Assembly (NCBI RefSeq): GCF_002884495.1
Contig: NZ_KZ614145.1
Span: forward strand, 248,001 to 312,000
Reading direction: 5' to 3'
From: Rummeliibacillus pycnus
GTDB lineage: Bacteria; Bacillota; Bacilli; Bacillales_A; Planococcaceae
DNA: 64,000 nt
This document shows positions 18,203-27,844 of the stretch, piece by piece (position 1 is the stretch's first letter; every line of letters starts with the position of its first letter). The translations under genes were made by a program, and so were the position numbers. The notes beneath the pieces are model-generated. The model did not search any database and was not told the origin of the DNA. It was given only the letters and a program-made list of their open reading frames with translations.

Positions 18203-19186
18203 ATGACAGAGTTAAACTTTAAGAGACATAGACGTCTACGCCAATCTGCAACTATGCGTGCAATGGTAAAAGAAACATACTTACACAAAGAAGATTTCAT
18301 CTATCCAATCTTCGTAATTGATGGTGAAAATATTAAAAATCCAGTGGAATCAATGCCAGGTGTATACCAATTTTCACTAGATCGTTTGGCTGAGGAAATG
18401 GATGAAGTGGTGTCACTAGGTATTCCTTCTGTTATTCTTTTTGGTCTTCCAGCTGAAAAAGATGAAGTTGGTACACAAGCATTCCATGATCATGGGATTG
18501 TACAAGAAGCCACACGATTTATCAAAAAGAACTACCCAGATATTATCGTAGTAGCAGATACTTGTTTATGTGAATTTACTTCTCATGGACACTGTGGTGT
18601 CGTATCAGAAGATCATAAAATCTTAAATGATCCTTCATTAGATATCCTCGCAAAAACAGCTGTCTCACAAGCTCAAGCAGGAGCAGACATTATTGCACCT
18701 TCTAATATGATGGATGGCTTTGTAGCTGCAATCAGAAAAGGTTTAGATGAAGCTGGTTTTGAAGATGTTCCAATTATGTCTTATGCAGTAAAATATGCAT
18801 CTGCATACTATGGTCCTTTCCGTGATGCTGCGGATGGCGCACCAAAATTCGGTGACCGTAAAACCTATCAAATGGACCCTGCAAACCGCTACGAAGCAAT
18901 GCGTGAAGCAACTAGTGATGTTGAAGAAGGGGCAGATTTCTTAATCGTAAAACCAGCATTATCTTACTTAGATATCGTTCGTGATGTTCGCAATAATTAT
19001 GATTTACCTGTTGTTGCATACAACGTAAGTGGTGAATATGCAATGGTTAAAGCAGCAGCACTTAATGGCTGGGTTGATGAAAAACAAATCGTTCTAGAAA
19101 CTTTAACAGGTATGAAACGTGCTGGTGCCGACTTAATCATTACTTACCATGCGAAAGATGCCGTTCGCTGGATGGAGGAGAAATAA
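18203..19186 (+). CDS. hemB: Delta-aminolevulinic acid dehydratase (porphobilinogen synthase)
   Basis: A 327-residue enzyme condensing two 5-aminolevulinates. The zinc-binding cysteine cluster is present ([14 protein letters not shown], about 120-133). The two Schiff-base lysines are in [15 protein letters not shown] and near [17 protein letters not shown]. Cysteine-type metal site suggests a zinc rather than a purely magnesium enzyme. ATG start, two bases after the hemD stop, with AAAGGA upstream. Confidence 0.97.
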   Translation: MTELNFKRHRRLRQSATMRAMVKETYLHKEDFIYPIFVIDGENIKNPVESMPGVYQFSLDRLAEEMDEVVSLGIPSVILFGLPAEKDEVGTQAFHDHGIVQEATRFIKKNYPDIIVVADTCLCEFTSHGHCGVVSEDHKILNDPSLDILAKTAVSQAQAGADIIAPSNMMDGFVAAIRKGLDEAGFEDVPIMSYAVKYASAYYGPFRDAADGAPKFGDRKTYQMDPANRYEAMREATSDVEEGADFLIVKPALSYLDIVRDVRNNYDLPVVAYNVSGEYAMVKAAALNGWVDEKQIVLETLTGMKRAGADLIITYHAKDAVRWMEEK

Positions 19187-19189
19187 TCG

Positions 19190-20482
19190 ATGACTCGTTC
19201 ACATGAAAAATCTAAAGCAGCTTTTGCTGAAGCAATTAACTTAATGCCTGGTGGGGTGAACAGCCCTGTTCGTGCATTCAATGCAGTAAATATGGATCCA
19301 ATAGTTATGGAAAAAGGTCATGGTGCGATTATTACTGATGTTGACGGTAATGATTATATCGACTATGTATTATCATGGGGTCCACTAATTATTGGTCATA
19401 CACATCCTGACGTAGTAGCAGCTATTAAGCGTGTTGCAGAAACTGGTACTAGCTTCGGTGCTTCTACTGTCATCGAAAATGAATTAGCAAAAGAAGTAAT
19501 CAAACGTGTTCCATCTGTAGAAATGGTACGTATGGTATCTTCTGGTACAGAAGCAACAATGAGTGCTATTCGTGTTGCGCGTGGTTTCACTGGACGCGAT
19601 AAAATCTTGAAATTTGAAGGTTCTTATCATGGTCATGGTGACTCATTATTGATCAAAGCTGGTTCAGGGGTTGCAACACTGGGTTTACCTGATAGCCCTG
19701 GAGTTCCAATGGGAATCGCTCAAAATACAATTACAGTTGCTTATAATGATTTAGAAGCTGTTAAAGAAGTTTTTGAGAAATACGGTGAAGAAATTGCCGC
19801 TATTATTGTAGAACCTGTTGCAGGTAATATGGGCTGTGTTCCTTCACTACCAGGCTTTTTAGAAGGTTTACGCGAAGTAACAACAAAAGCTGGCTCAGTA
19901 TTAATCTTTGATGAAGTAATGACAGGTTTCCGTGTAGGATTTAATTGTGCTCAAGGATATCTTGGTGTGACACCAGACCTTACTTGCTTAGGTAAAGTAA
20001 TCGGTGGTGGACTTCCAGTAGGTGCATTTGGTGGTCGTCGTGAAATTATGGAACGTGTAGCACCAGCTGGTCCAATTTATCAAGCTGGTACACTTTCAGG
20101 GAATCCCCTAGCAATGGCTGCTGGTCTTGAAACATTAAATCATGTAACACCAGAATCATATGAATACTTCAAAAAATTAGGTGATCAATTAGAAGTTGGT
20201 TTCCGTGAAGCAGCTGAAACTTATCATATTCCTCACACTGTAAACCGTGTTGGTTCTATGATTGGTTACTTCTTAACAAATGAAAAAGTAATTAACTTTG
20301 AAACAGCAAAAACAGCAGATTTACAATTATTTGCAGATTACTACGCATTAATGGCAGAAGAAGGAATCTTCCTTCCACCATCCCAATTCGAGTGCGTATT
20401 CTTCTCAACAGCACATACAGAAGAACATATTGCAAAAACAGTGGAAGCATTCCAAAAAGTATTTAAAAAATTAGCTCGATAA
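19190..20482 (+). CDS. hemL: Glutamate-1-semialdehyde 2,1-aminomutase
   Basis: A 430-residue PLP-dependent class III aminotransferase making 5-aminolevulinate. The PLP lysine is in [17 protein letters not shown] (about residue 268). N-terminal [13 protein letters not shown] and [13 protein letters not shown] are characteristic. Together with hemA it forms the C5 pathway of ALA synthesis; the enzyme pair flanks the operon. ATG start with GGAGG at 19175-19179; terminator follows. Confidence 0.97.
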   Translation: MTRSHEKSKAAFAEAINLMPGGVNSPVRAFNAVNMDPIVMEKGHGAIITDVDGNDYIDYVLSWGPLIIGHTHPDVVAAIKRVAETGTSFGASTVIENELAKEVIKRVPSVEMVRMVSSGTEATMSAIRVARGFTGRDKILKFEGSYHGHGDSLLIKAGSGVATLGLPDSPGVPMGIAQNTITVAYNDLEAVKEVFEKYGEEIAAIIVEPVAGNMGCVPSLPGFLEGLREVTTKAGSVLIFDEVMTGFRVGFNCAQGYLGVTPDLTCLGKVIGGGLPVGAFGGRREIMERVAPAGPIYQAGTLSGNPLAMAAGLETLNHVTPESYEYFKKLGDQLEVGFREAAETYHIPHTVNRVGSMIGYFLTNEKVINFETAKTADLQLFADYYALMAEEGIFLPPSQFECVFFSTAHTEEHIAKTVEAFQKVFKKLAR

Positions 20483-20550
20483 ATATATAACGATGGTTTG
20501 TGAATAAAAGATCTTCTAAGGTATACTTGAATAGGATTGCTAAAAAATAC

Positions 20551-20587
20551 AAAAAGAGTCAACGAAATTATTTCGTTGGCTCTTTTT
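20551..20587 (+). terminator. Rho-independent terminator of the hem operon
   Basis: Near-perfect stem AAAAAGAGTCAACGAAA (20551-20567) / TTTCGTTGGCTCTTTTT (20571-20587). The 270 bases from here to the next gene hold no other gene that I can see. Confidence 0.92.
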
Positions 20588-20856
20588 GTGGGTAGTTATT
20601 TTGGATTTTGGCTGGAATAGAGTGGAAAACTTTAATTGTTTGAATTTTCAATTAAAATAAGTATTTAATTGGAGGAAAATATAGGTTATTTTTAAGTTTA
20701 AAACCTCAGGGTATTGAAAAGTCTTATTTTGATGGATCGCCCAATGGAAATACTAATCATAAATAGCATAAGTGAACTTGGACAATTTATCTCTTCCTAG
20801 AATGTTCTTTTTCAATTTTTTACGCATATACATGAAGATAGAGGAGGGATAGCATA

Positions 20857-21453
20857 GTGCAAAAGATTACCTGGGAAATAAATGAGTTATTTATTTTTCC
20901 AGAAACTTATGGCTGCCCTGTAAAAGCGAACGAAATTCATGTAAAGCCTCGTTGGGAACAACAAGTTGATGATTTATCAGTTTCGCTTTCAGGGATTTAT
21001 CATTTATCAGCTTTTCTGGAATTTGACGTAGACAAAGAGAGAGAAAAACAATTGTCAAACGAATGTACATTAATAGATGAGGTGGAATGGCAAGATAAGC
21101 AAGCATATTTTGAATACGCCATTCCCTTAGATGTTAATTTACCAAAAGAACGTGTAGTACATTCAACAATTCAATTAAATACGAGAGACATTGATGTACA
21201 ATTGCGAGATGATGGTATTTGTCATATCAAATGTCAAGTCGATTGTCTCTATGACGAAGTACAAGATGAATCATCAGAAGTAGTTCAGTCCTACGAAAGC
21301 AATACTGTGATTCATCATTCGGAAACAGTTTCAGATCCAGTAAGTGATTCAGAAATAACAGAAGTCGAAGAATCCATCTTAAGTGAATTTTTGTGGGATT
21401 TAGAAGAACATTATACGAGAGTCGAAATTCCGTTAAATAAAGTCCGTTATTAG
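20857..21453 (+). CDS. Short SpoVID-like spore-coat morphogenesis protein
   Basis: A 198-residue acidic protein located directly after hemL, where B. subtilis has spoVID. The first 120 residues (VHSTIQLNTRDI, then the LSVSLSGIYHLSAFLEFD segment) resemble the N-terminal beta-rich coat-encasement domain of SpoVID. It is much shorter than SpoVID (about 575 residues) and has no LysM domain; a short aromatic/acidic tail (FLWDLEEHY) ends the protein. The start is GTG 20857 with GAGGAGG at 20841-20847, which is a good ribosome site. I see no continuation of a LysM frame downstream, so it looks like a genuinely short form. Assignment is by position plus resemblance. Confidence 0.6.
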   Translation: MQKITWEINELFIFPETYGCPVKANEIHVKPRWEQQVDDLSVSLSGIYHLSAFLEFDVDKEREKQLSNECTLIDEVEWQDKQAYFEYAIPLDVNLPKERVVHSTIQLNTRDIDVQLRDDGICHIKCQVDCLYDEVQDESSEVVQSYESNTVIHHSETVSDPVSDSEITEVEESILSEFLWDLEEHYTRVEIPLNKVRY

Positions 21454-21627
21454 TAGATAACAAAGTAGTACAAAGAATAAAAGTATAATGATATCCCATG
21501 TTGTAGGTACAATAATGACTCGAATAAATTGAAAGCAAGTGATGGGTACGATAATGTTTCGACAATAGAATCTAGTCTTTCTTAACCAAGGGGGAAGTAA
21601 ATAAGGGTTGTAACGATTTTTTTTCAT
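21433..21627 (-). CDS. Small membrane protein, 64 residues
   Basis: An ATG at 21627 is preceded by AAAGGAGATGAAGTT, a very strong ribosome site on the - strand. The product has a basic, aromatic N-terminal half (PYLLPPWLRKTRFYCR) and one or two hydrophobic stretches (IIVPITCFQFIRVIIV, IIILLFFVLLCYLLI). Its 3' end overlaps the end of the SpoVID-like gene by 21 bases, tail to tail. Function unknown. It could be a forespore or mother-cell small protein like many in this region of sporulating genomes, but nothing in the sequence proves that. Confidence 0.6.
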   Translation of the reverse strand: MKKNRYNPYLLPPWLRKTRFYCRNIIVPITCFQFIRVIIVPTTWDIIILLFFVLLCYLLITDFI

Positions 21628-21652
21628 AACTTCATCTCCTTTCTGTTAAATA

Positions 21653-21696
21653 AAAAATCCATTCCTAGTAATATATGTAGCTAGGGATGGATTTTT
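21653..21696. terminator. Strong bidirectional hairpin
   Basis: A 16-bp stem with one G-U pair, AAAAATCCATTCCTAG (21653-21668) / CTAGGGATGGATTTTT (21681-21696). On the + strand it can end the SpoVID-like transcript. On the - strand it sits just upstream of the 64-residue protein gene. Confidence 0.75.
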
Positions 21697-22292
21697 GTAG
21701 TTAAAGTGGGTAAATGATTGTTTAGGTTTCTTCAATTGTGATCAAATCATGTATAGGGGATTTTTTTTGATTTGATGCAGCAGGTAAAGAACATCCATTT
21801 TTATCATCCCATCCGTGTATCTTTCAATTTGTATAAAATATAGTAAATCCAAATCATCCATTAGTTGATGATTAAATGATAGCCGTTAATATTATATTTA
21901 GATAATATATTTAAATTTTTGCCTCTAAAAAGAAATGTTATACGTATTTCATTTAAAAAGTTAAATCTTTTGGGAAATGATTATTATTCCATAACCGCTC
22001 TTCTTCTATTAATAGAGCATCAATACCTTAGAATAGATTACAATGATAGAAGGTGTTTTTTGTAATTCGTGGAATAGCGTTTTTAGAGGATTAAAAGTAT
22101 TTTAAATAGTAGATATTTCAAATGGATTTTAAAGTCAACATTATTTATAGGGTATATTGAGAGACTACTGTACGTATTAAAAAAGGAATCGTTTTTACAT
22201 GTTGATGTCGTCCTTTCAATTTTTATTAATTTTATAATGTGCAGAGTTACATGTTAATAACGGTAAAATTTGTTTAAAGTATTCTGAAAAAC
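21697..22292. other. AT-rich gap without recognisable genes
   Basis: About 600 bases with frequent stops in all frames and no ribosome-site-led frame. In B. subtilis ysxE lies between spoVID and valS; no trace of it is visible here, and a YsxE/CotS-like gene is found instead next to safA. Confidence 0.5.
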
Positions 22293-22321
22293 TTGAAAAA
22301 CTAAAGCTTTTTCGTTACAAT
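22293..22321 (+). promoter_or_regulatory. Promoter of the valS T-box transcript
   Basis: TTGAAA (22293-22298), 17-bp spacer, TACAAT (22316-22321). The T-box begins about 15 bases downstream. Confidence 0.75.
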
Positions 22322-22332
22322 GATTACAGCTA

Positions 22333-22571
22333 TATATATATGCTGAGAAGGGGAGGAGTAGAACGCTCCTACTTGTAAGAGAGGGAACGGTTGGTGAAAG
22401 TTCCTCAAGTAGTCGTTTGAAGGTAGCCCTGGAGCAGTTTCTGTGAACGATTAAGTAGCAGTAACCGGTTAGTAGCCGTTATGAGATGAAGTGTCAGCCA
22501 TTTTGTGCTGAAATTAAGGTGGTACCGCGAATATACCTTCGCCCTTTTATAGGGCGAAGGTTTTTTATTTT
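22333..22571 (+). promoter_or_regulatory. T-box leader (tRNA-Val responsive) of valS
   Basis: The invariant T-box sequence AAGGTGGTACCGCGA is at 22516-22530. It is followed by a terminator hairpin CCTTCGCCC / GGGCGAAGG (22536-22560) with a T run. Upstream, the Stem I features AGGAGTAGAACG and GGGAACGGTTGGTGAAAG are typical. A GTA valine codon at 22423-22425 (and a GTC at 22412-22414) lies on the 3' side of Stem I and is the likely specifier. Uncharged tRNA-Val would favour the antiterminator and allow valS transcription. Confidence 0.95.
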
Positions 22572-22604
22572 GCTTTGTTAAAGAATCTTGTTGATATATG
22601 AATA

Positions 22605-22680
22605 GCTTACTCGAGTGAATTTGGTGACTCTTAAAGGGAAGCGTCCGTTTTAGTGAAGCAGTAAATCAAGCAGAGTAAGC
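22605..22680 (+). promoter_or_regulatory. Extra stem between T-box terminator and valS start
   Basis: GCTTACTC (22605-22612) is complementary to GAGTAAGC (22673-22680). Inside it, GAGT (22613-22616) can pair with ACTC (22627-22630). This lies downstream of the T-box terminator, so it would be in the mRNA only after antitermination, about 55 bases before the start codon. Confidence 0.4.
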
Positions 22681-22735
22681 GGTGAAAGGACCTTATACTT
22701 CATACCATGATGAGACATTAAAGGAGGTCATTATA

Positions 22736-25384
22736 TTGACTGAACAAAACACATCTATGCCAACAAAATATGATCCACAGTCGATTGAACAAGGTCGTTA
22801 TGAATGGTGGCTTGAAGGTGAATTCTTCAAAGCACAACCTGAAAGTGGAAAACAACCCTATTCAATCGTAATTCCACCGCCTAATGTAACAGGTAAATTA
22901 CACTTAGGGCATGCTTGGGATACTACACTACAAGATATTCTCATTCGTATGAAACGTATGCAAGGATATGACGCTTTATGGTTACCAGGTATGGACCATG
23001 CAGGTATCGCTACGCAAGCAAAAGTAGAAGCGAAATTACGTGAACAAAACATTTCGCGTTATGACTTAGGTCGCGAAAAATTCCTAGAAAAAACGTGGGA
23101 ATGGAAAGAAGAGTATGCAAATACAATTCGCCAACAATGGGCTAAATTGGGCCTTGCATTAGATTATTCTCGCGAACGTTTCACATTGGATGAAGGTCTA
23201 TCAGACGCAGTCAAAGAAGTATTCGTAAAATTATACGAAAAAGGTTTAATCTATCGTGGTGAACGTATTATCAACTGGGATCCACAAGCAAAAACAGCAT
23301 TATCAGATATTGAAGTAATTTACAAAGATGTTCAAGGTGCTTTCTACCACATGGAATATCAAATTAAAGATAGTGACGAAAAAGTTGAAATTGCGACAAC
23401 CCGTCCAGAAACAATGCTTGGTGATACTGGTATCGCTGTAAACCCTAAAGATGAACGATATGCTCATTTAGTAGGTAAAACAGCTATACTTCCAATCGTT
23501 GGTCGCGAACTTCCAATCGTAGCTGATGATTATGTTGATATGGAATTTGGTACGGGTGTTGTTAAAATGACTCCTGCACATGACCCTAACGACTTTGAAG
23601 TAGGTAACCGTCACAATTTAGAGCGTATTATCGTGATGAACGAAGATGGTACAATGAACGAAAATGCTGGTAAATACCAAGGATTAGATCGTTTCGAATG
23701 TCGTAAACAAATCGTAAAAGATTTACAAGAACAAGGTGTACTGATTAAAATCGTAGACCATATGCATTCAGTAGGTCATTCAGAACGTACCGGTGTTGTT
23801 GTGGAACCTTACCTTTCTGCACAATGGTTTGTTAAAATGGAACCACTTGCAAAAGCGGCTCTTGCATTGCAAGAAAAAGAAATGGAAAAAGTAAACTTTG
23901 TACCAAACCGTTTCGAAAACACATACAGTCGCTGGATGGAAAATGTTCATGACTGGTGTATTTCTCGTCAATTATGGTGGGGGCATCAAATCCCAGCTTG
24001 GTACCACAAAGAAACAGGTGAAGTATACGTAGGAAAAGTTGCACCAAAAGATGAAGAAAACTGGACTCGTGATGAAGACGTTCTAGATACATGGTTCTCA
24101 TCTGCATTATGGCCATTTTCTACAATGGGCTGGCCTGATGAAGCAAGCGCAGATTACAAACGTTACTATCCAACAAGTGCATTAGTAACAGGTTATGACA
24201 TCATCTTCTTCTGGGTATCTCGTATGATCTTCCAAGGTCTTGAATTCACTGGAGAACGCCCATTCAAAGACGTATTAATCCACGGTTTAGTACGTGATGG
24301 TGAAGGTCGCAAAATGTCTAAATCGCTTGGTAATGGCGTAGACCCAATGGATGTAATCGAACAATATGGTGCAGACTCATTGCGTTACTTCTTAGCTACT
24401 GGTTCTTCACCAGGTCAAGATTTACGCTATACAACGGAAAAAGTAGAAGCTGTTTGGAACTTCGCAAACAAAATTTGGAACGCTTCACGTTTCGCTCTTA
24501 TGAACATGGATGGCATGACATATGACGAAATCGATCTTTCAGGCGAAAAATCTGTTGCAGATAAATGGATATTAACACGCTTAAACGAAACAATCGAAGA
24601 AGTAACAAGACTTGCTGACAAGTATGAATTTGGTGAAGTTGGTCGCCAATTACACAACTTCATCTGGGATGATTTCTGTGACTGGTATATTGAAATGGCT
24701 AAATTACCACTGTACGGAGAAGATGAAGCAGCTAAGAAAATGACTCGTAGCGTACTTGCTTATGTATTAGATAACACGATGCGTCTATTACATCCATTAA
24801 TGCCATTTATCACAGAAGAAATCTGGCAAAACCTACCTCATGAAGGAGTATCGATTACGCAAGCTTCATGGCCAGTAGTAAACCCAGAATTTACTTTTGA
24901 GCAACAATCTCAAGATATGAAATTGTTAATGGATATCATCCGTGCTGTCCGTAATATTCGTGCAGAAGTAAATACACCAATGAGCAAAAAAGTACCTATG
25001 TACATTTCTGCAAAAGATACAACAACATTAGCTGTTCTGGAAGACAACAAAGCATATATCGAAAAATTCTGTAATCCAGAAACACTTACTCTAGGTGAAA
25101 AATTGCAACCTGAAATGAAAACAATGTCTGCCGTTGTATCTGGAGCTGAGCTATTCTTACCTCTTGAAGGTCTAATTGACGTGGCTGCAGAAATTGAACG
25201 TCTAACACATGAACTAGAAAAATGGGATAAAGAAGTAAAACGAGTTCAAGGCAAACTAAACAATGAACGCTTCGTATCCAAAGCACCTGAAGAAGTAGTT
25301 GCTGCTGAACGTGCAAAAGAAGCAGACTACCTTGAAAAATTCGCTACCGTTGAAAAACGTATTGCTGAATTAAAAAATATGTAA
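22736..25384 (+). CDS. valS: Valyl-tRNA synthetase
   Basis: An 882-residue class I synthetase. The HIGH-type motif is [15 protein letters not shown], and the KMSKS motif is [14 protein letters not shown]. The editing (CP1) domain shows [17 protein letters not shown]. An anticodon-binding helical domain follows, then a C-terminal coiled-coil arm ([19 protein letters not shown]). Start chosen as TTG 22736 because AAGGAGGT lies at 22721-22728; an in-frame GTG 18 codons upstream lacks a ribosome site. Controlled by the T-box leader. In B. subtilis valS is followed by folC; here 3.4 kb of accessory DNA intervenes. Confidence 0.97.
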   Translation: MTEQNTSMPTKYDPQSIEQGRYEWWLEGEFFKAQPESGKQPYSIVIPPPNVTGKLHLGHAWDTTLQDILIRMKRMQGYDALWLPGMDHAGIATQAKVEAKLREQNISRYDLGREKFLEKTWEWKEEYANTIRQQWAKLGLALDYSRERFTLDEGLSDAVKEVFVKLYEKGLIYRGERIINWDPQAKTALSDIEVIYKDVQGAFYHMEYQIKDSDEKVEIATTRPETMLGDTGIAVNPKDERYAHLVGKTAILPIVGRELPIVADDYVDMEFGTGVVKMTPAHDPNDFEVGNRHNLERIIVMNEDGTMNENAGKYQGLDRFECRKQIVKDLQEQGVLIKIVDHMHSVGHSERTGVVVEPYLSAQWFVKMEPLAKAALALQEKEMEKVNFVPNRFENTYSRWMENVHDWCISRQLWWGHQIPAWYHKETGEVYVGKVAPKDEENWTRDEDVLDTWFSSALWPFSTMGWPDEASADYKRYYPTSALVTGYDIIFFWVSRMIFQGLEFTGERPFKDVLIHGLVRDGEGRKMSKSLGNGVDPMDVIEQYGADSLRYFLATGSSPGQDLRYTTEKVEAVWNFANKIWNASRFALMNMDGMTYDEIDLSGEKSVADKWILTRLNETIEEVTRLADKYEFGEVGRQLHNFIWDDFCDWYIEMAKLPLYGEDEAAKKMTRSVLAYVLDNTMRLLHPLMPFITEEIWQNLPHEGVSITQASWPVVNPEFTFEQQSQDMKLLMDIIRAVRNIRAEVNTPMSKKVPMYISAKDTTTLAVLEDNKAYIEKFCNPETLTLGEKLQPEMKTMSAVVSGAELFLPLEGLIDVAAEIERLTHELEKWDKEVKRVQGKLNNERFVSKAPEEVVAAERAKEADYLEKFATVEKRIAELKNM

Positions 25385-25398
25385 ATTTACTAATCAAG

Positions 25399-25439
25399 AA
25401 AATCGCTCAAGCTATTTATGATAGCTTGAGCGATTTTTT
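25399..25439 (+). terminator. Rho-independent terminator of valS
   Basis: Perfect 17-bp stem AAAATCGCTCAAGCTAT (25399-25415) / ATAGCTTGAGCGATTTT (25421-25437) followed by T residues. Confidence 0.95.
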
Positions 25440-25485
25440 GATTTGATTGTAAATCTGATTTTGGGAAGATCTAAATTGTAGAAAA

Positions 25486-25548
25486 CCGCGGATGATGCAT
25501 CAAAGATCGCGGAAACAACAGTGTAAATCGCGGATATCATGAATATCC
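25486..25548. repeat. 21-nt periodic CCGCGGA repeat array, copy 1
   Basis: Three units start at 25486, 25507 and 25528, exactly 21 bases apart. Each begins with (C/T)CGCGGA and has a variable middle; an A-rich end shows in the first two. The same 21-base period recurs in two more arrays around the NERD gene. Confidence 0.75.
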
Positions 25549-25629
25549 CAGAACAAAATTCACGATAGAGGAAGACAAAATGGCTCAACAAATCATGACA
25601 AAGGAAAGTTAGGATATAAATTGAAAGAA

Positions 25630-25692
25630 ACACGGATACAATTCAAAAAACCGCGGATGTAGAATCAGAAACCGCGGATAAAATCTTGAAAA
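25630..25692. repeat. 21-nt periodic CCGCGGA repeat array, copy 2
   Basis: Units start at 25630 (ACACGGA), 25651 (CCGCGGA) and 25672 (CCGCGGA), again 21 bases apart and ending in A runs. A shared 13-base block AGGATATAAATTG lies 19 bases before the first unit (25611), and the same block precedes array 3 at the same distance. Confidence 0.75.
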
Positions 25693-25896
25693 AATATTCA
25701 AAATAGTAGACCATATAAATATTATATAAAAAATGCACGAAACTAAATTTTGGATATTTATAATGGTAATTATACATCTTATATTAATTAAAATAATAAA
25801 AATATGATTAATAAAATGCCTGGTTTTAAATTTTGAAACTTTGCATAAATTTGGAATCCTCTTTATACTTTTAGTTAATAGTAAGGAGGGAGAGTT

Positions 25897-26859
25897 TTGA
25901 TTAGAAAAGGGTATTCTGAAACACACTATTTAGATGCGTTGTATGGATTAATTCAAAGGCTTCCAATGTCAAATCCTAAGAGGCAAGAATTAGTAAGTGA
26001 ATACAATCGTATAAAAGCAGGGAACATAGGTGAAAAAGTTGTAATGGATTCACTTGAACAGTTGCAATTACCTTATAATTTCTATATTTTTCATAATCTT
26101 TCTTTGAAACTAGAAAGCCATATTCAAATTGATATATTAATATTAACTACATACTATGCATTTGTTTTTGAAGTAAAAAATATTAAAGGTGTTATTGAAT
26201 TGAGAGATAATCCCAGTCAACTTGTCCGAACACTTTCTGATGGTGAAGTTCATATTTTTAAAAGTCCAGAACCTCAATTAGATGAGTATATTTATCAACT
26301 TCAAAATTTTTTTCTAAATCATAATATTAATATTCCAGTCTACGGTGCAATAATATTTCCTTTTACATCAAGCTTTATCAAACAAAGTTCTAATAAAAAT
26401 ACAGTATTACTAAAAAATGAAATAAAACCATTTTTACGAAAGATTGGAACGAAACTTGAATCTGTTACTAACAAAGAGCTAGAATATTTGACTAGTTTCA
26501 TTTTAGCAAATCATAAAGAATTTAATCCTTATCCGTTAAAGGAACGATATAATATTCCACGTGAAGATATTTTAAGTGGCGTTTTCTGTAATAAGTGCAA
26601 CAGACTTGGCATGAAAAGAATTTCCCATTATTGGATATGTCCGAGTTGCTATTCTAAGAGTTCAAAAGCTCATGAAAAAGCAATTTATGATTATTTAACG
26701 ATCATTAATAATAAAATATCGAACGCAGAATGTAGAGAATTTCTTAAAATTAAAAGTGCTGATCAGTCTTATAGAATGATGACAAACATGAATCTAATAA
26801 AAATAGGGAAAAAAAGTGGTGTAAAATATATGCTTCCCGAAAGAAAAATGAAAATTTAA
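25897..26859 (+). CDS. NERD-domain (nuclease-related) protein with zinc ribbon and helical tail
   Basis: A 320-residue protein. Residues about 38-165 form a NERD domain: GNIGE (42-46), QIDILIL with D79, and FEVKN with E92 and K94, i.e. the D-ExK arrangement of PD-(D/E)XK-like nucleases. A zinc ribbon follows with C231/C234 and C248/C251. The last 60 residues look like a winged helix (FLKIKSADQSYRMMTNMNLIKIGKKSGVKYML). Function unknown; NERD proteins are predicted to act on DNA. The start is TTG with AAGGAGGGAG upstream. The gene stands alone, is AT-rich and is flanked on both sides by 21-nt repeat arrays, which suggests an acquired or mobile segment. Confidence 0.75.
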   Translation: MIRKGYSETHYLDALYGLIQRLPMSNPKRQELVSEYNRIKAGNIGEKVVMDSLEQLQLPYNFYIFHNLSLKLESHIQIDILILTTYYAFVFEVKNIKGVIELRDNPSQLVRTLSDGEVHIFKSPEPQLDEYIYQLQNFFLNHNINIPVYGAIIFPFTSSFIKQSSNKNTVLLKNEIKPFLRKIGTKLESVTNKELEYLTSFILANHKEFNPYPLKERYNIPREDILSGVFCNKCNRLGMKRISHYWICPSCYSKSSKAHEKAIYDYLTIINNKISNAECREFLKIKSADQSYRMMTNMNLIKIGKKSGVKYMLPERKMKI

Positions 26860-26905
26860 TTGAATAGTCCGCTCAGCTATCGTGGTAGGATATAAATTGT
26901 TGGAT

Positions 26906-27010
26906 ACGCGGATACTATTTAAAAAATCACGGATGTGAGACTAGAAACCGCGGAAGCGTCATCGAAAACCGCGGAAGTGGCATCAGAAACCGTGGTTACT
27001 CTACATAAAC
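26906..27010. repeat. 21-nt periodic CCGCGGA repeat array, copy 3
   Basis: Five units start at 26906, 26927, 26948, 26969 and 26990, each exactly 21 bases apart: ACGCGGA, TCACGGA, CCGCGGA, CCGCGGA, CCGTGGT. Most end in AAA. AGGATATAAATTG at 26887-26899 precedes it, matching the block before array 2. Confidence 0.8.
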
Positions 27011-27039
27011 AATGAATGAACTACTTTATTTTTGAAAAA

Positions 27040-27843
27040 CTACATCCCTAATTCCTCTACGAAATGTTCTGTTAGTAGCTTAGGCAAATCTTCGTCATAC
27101 AAATGATAAAAGGATCTTGCGCCAACAGGATCTTCGATTTCGTTTAAGAGCCACTCTCCATTTGGCAATAGTAAAAAGTCAATTCCAATATAATCGCTTT
27201 TTAATGCTTTTTGAAGAGCCAATACTTGCGATTGTTGCTCTTTAGATAGTTTATATCTTTCAATAGAGCCACCTAATGTATAGTTAGAACGAAAATCTTG
27301 GCTACCTTGTCGTTTGACGGCACCGATAATTTTTGAACCAACTACCCATACTCTTACATCAGTAGAATGAGTTTCGATATAGGGTTGAATGATTATTTTT
27401 CGAGTACTCCACTTTGATCGATAAGCATTTAGTTCATCTTTTGAGTGACAAAGTGCAACTTCACTACCCCCATGCCCATCGATTGTTTTAATGATGACAG
27501 GGTATTGTTGAATGCGTTCTTCCAACAAAATCGGTACAGTAGGAATTCCTTGCAGTTGTGCAAATTGCAATGTGCTTTTTTTATCATTGGCAAGTCCATT
27601 CACAAACGAACAATTAAACACTTTAATACCTGCAAGTTCCAACTGTTTAGCGATGTTAGCATTTCGTGTGCGATTCCACACAAATAGAGGTTGGTCAATT
27701 TTTGTAGCCCAATCGGCTTCATTTATAATAAGTAATGACAGTTGGATATCCTGTTTTTGGGTTGCATCAATCATTTGTTCAATAAAAACCTTATTTTTCT
27801 TTGCATCTTGGTGTTCGTATAAAAGATAGGCGCTTTTCATCAT
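27040..27843 (-). CDS. RimK-like ATP-grasp ligase, downstream copy
   Basis: A 267-residue ATP-grasp enzyme. Visible motifs: VIIKTIDGHGGSEV (nucleotide-binding lysine and glycine loop), IIQPYI, and a metal site near IGIDFLLLPNGEWLLNEIEDPVG. Such ligases join a carboxylate to an amine with ATP (RimK, LysX, graspetide cyclases). The substrate here is unknown. It follows its paralogue by one base (TGA-A-ATG), so the two are co-transcribed and probably translationally coupled. ATG 27843 or 27840 are both possible starts. A TTG at 27852 is less likely. No peptide precursor gene is visible beside it. Confidence 0.72.
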   Translation of the reverse strand: MMKSAYLLYEHQDAKKNKVFIEQMIDATQKQDIQLSLLIINEADWATKIDQPLFVWNRTRNANIAKQLELAGIKVFNCSFVNGLANDKKSTLQFAQLQGIPTVPILLEERIQQYPVIIKTIDGHGGSEVALCHSKDELNAYRSKWSTRKIIIQPYIETHSTDVRVWVVGSKIIGAVKRQGSQDFRSNYTLGGSIERYKLSKEQQSQVLALQKALKSDYIGIDFLLLPNGEWLLNEIEDPVGARSFYHLYDEDLPKLLTEHFVEELGM

Positions 27844-27844
27844 T

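Noticed and set aside
25486-27010. CRISPR array
   Set aside because: Repeat core is only about 7 bases with a 21-base period, far below CRISPR repeat and spacer sizes, and there are no cas genes.
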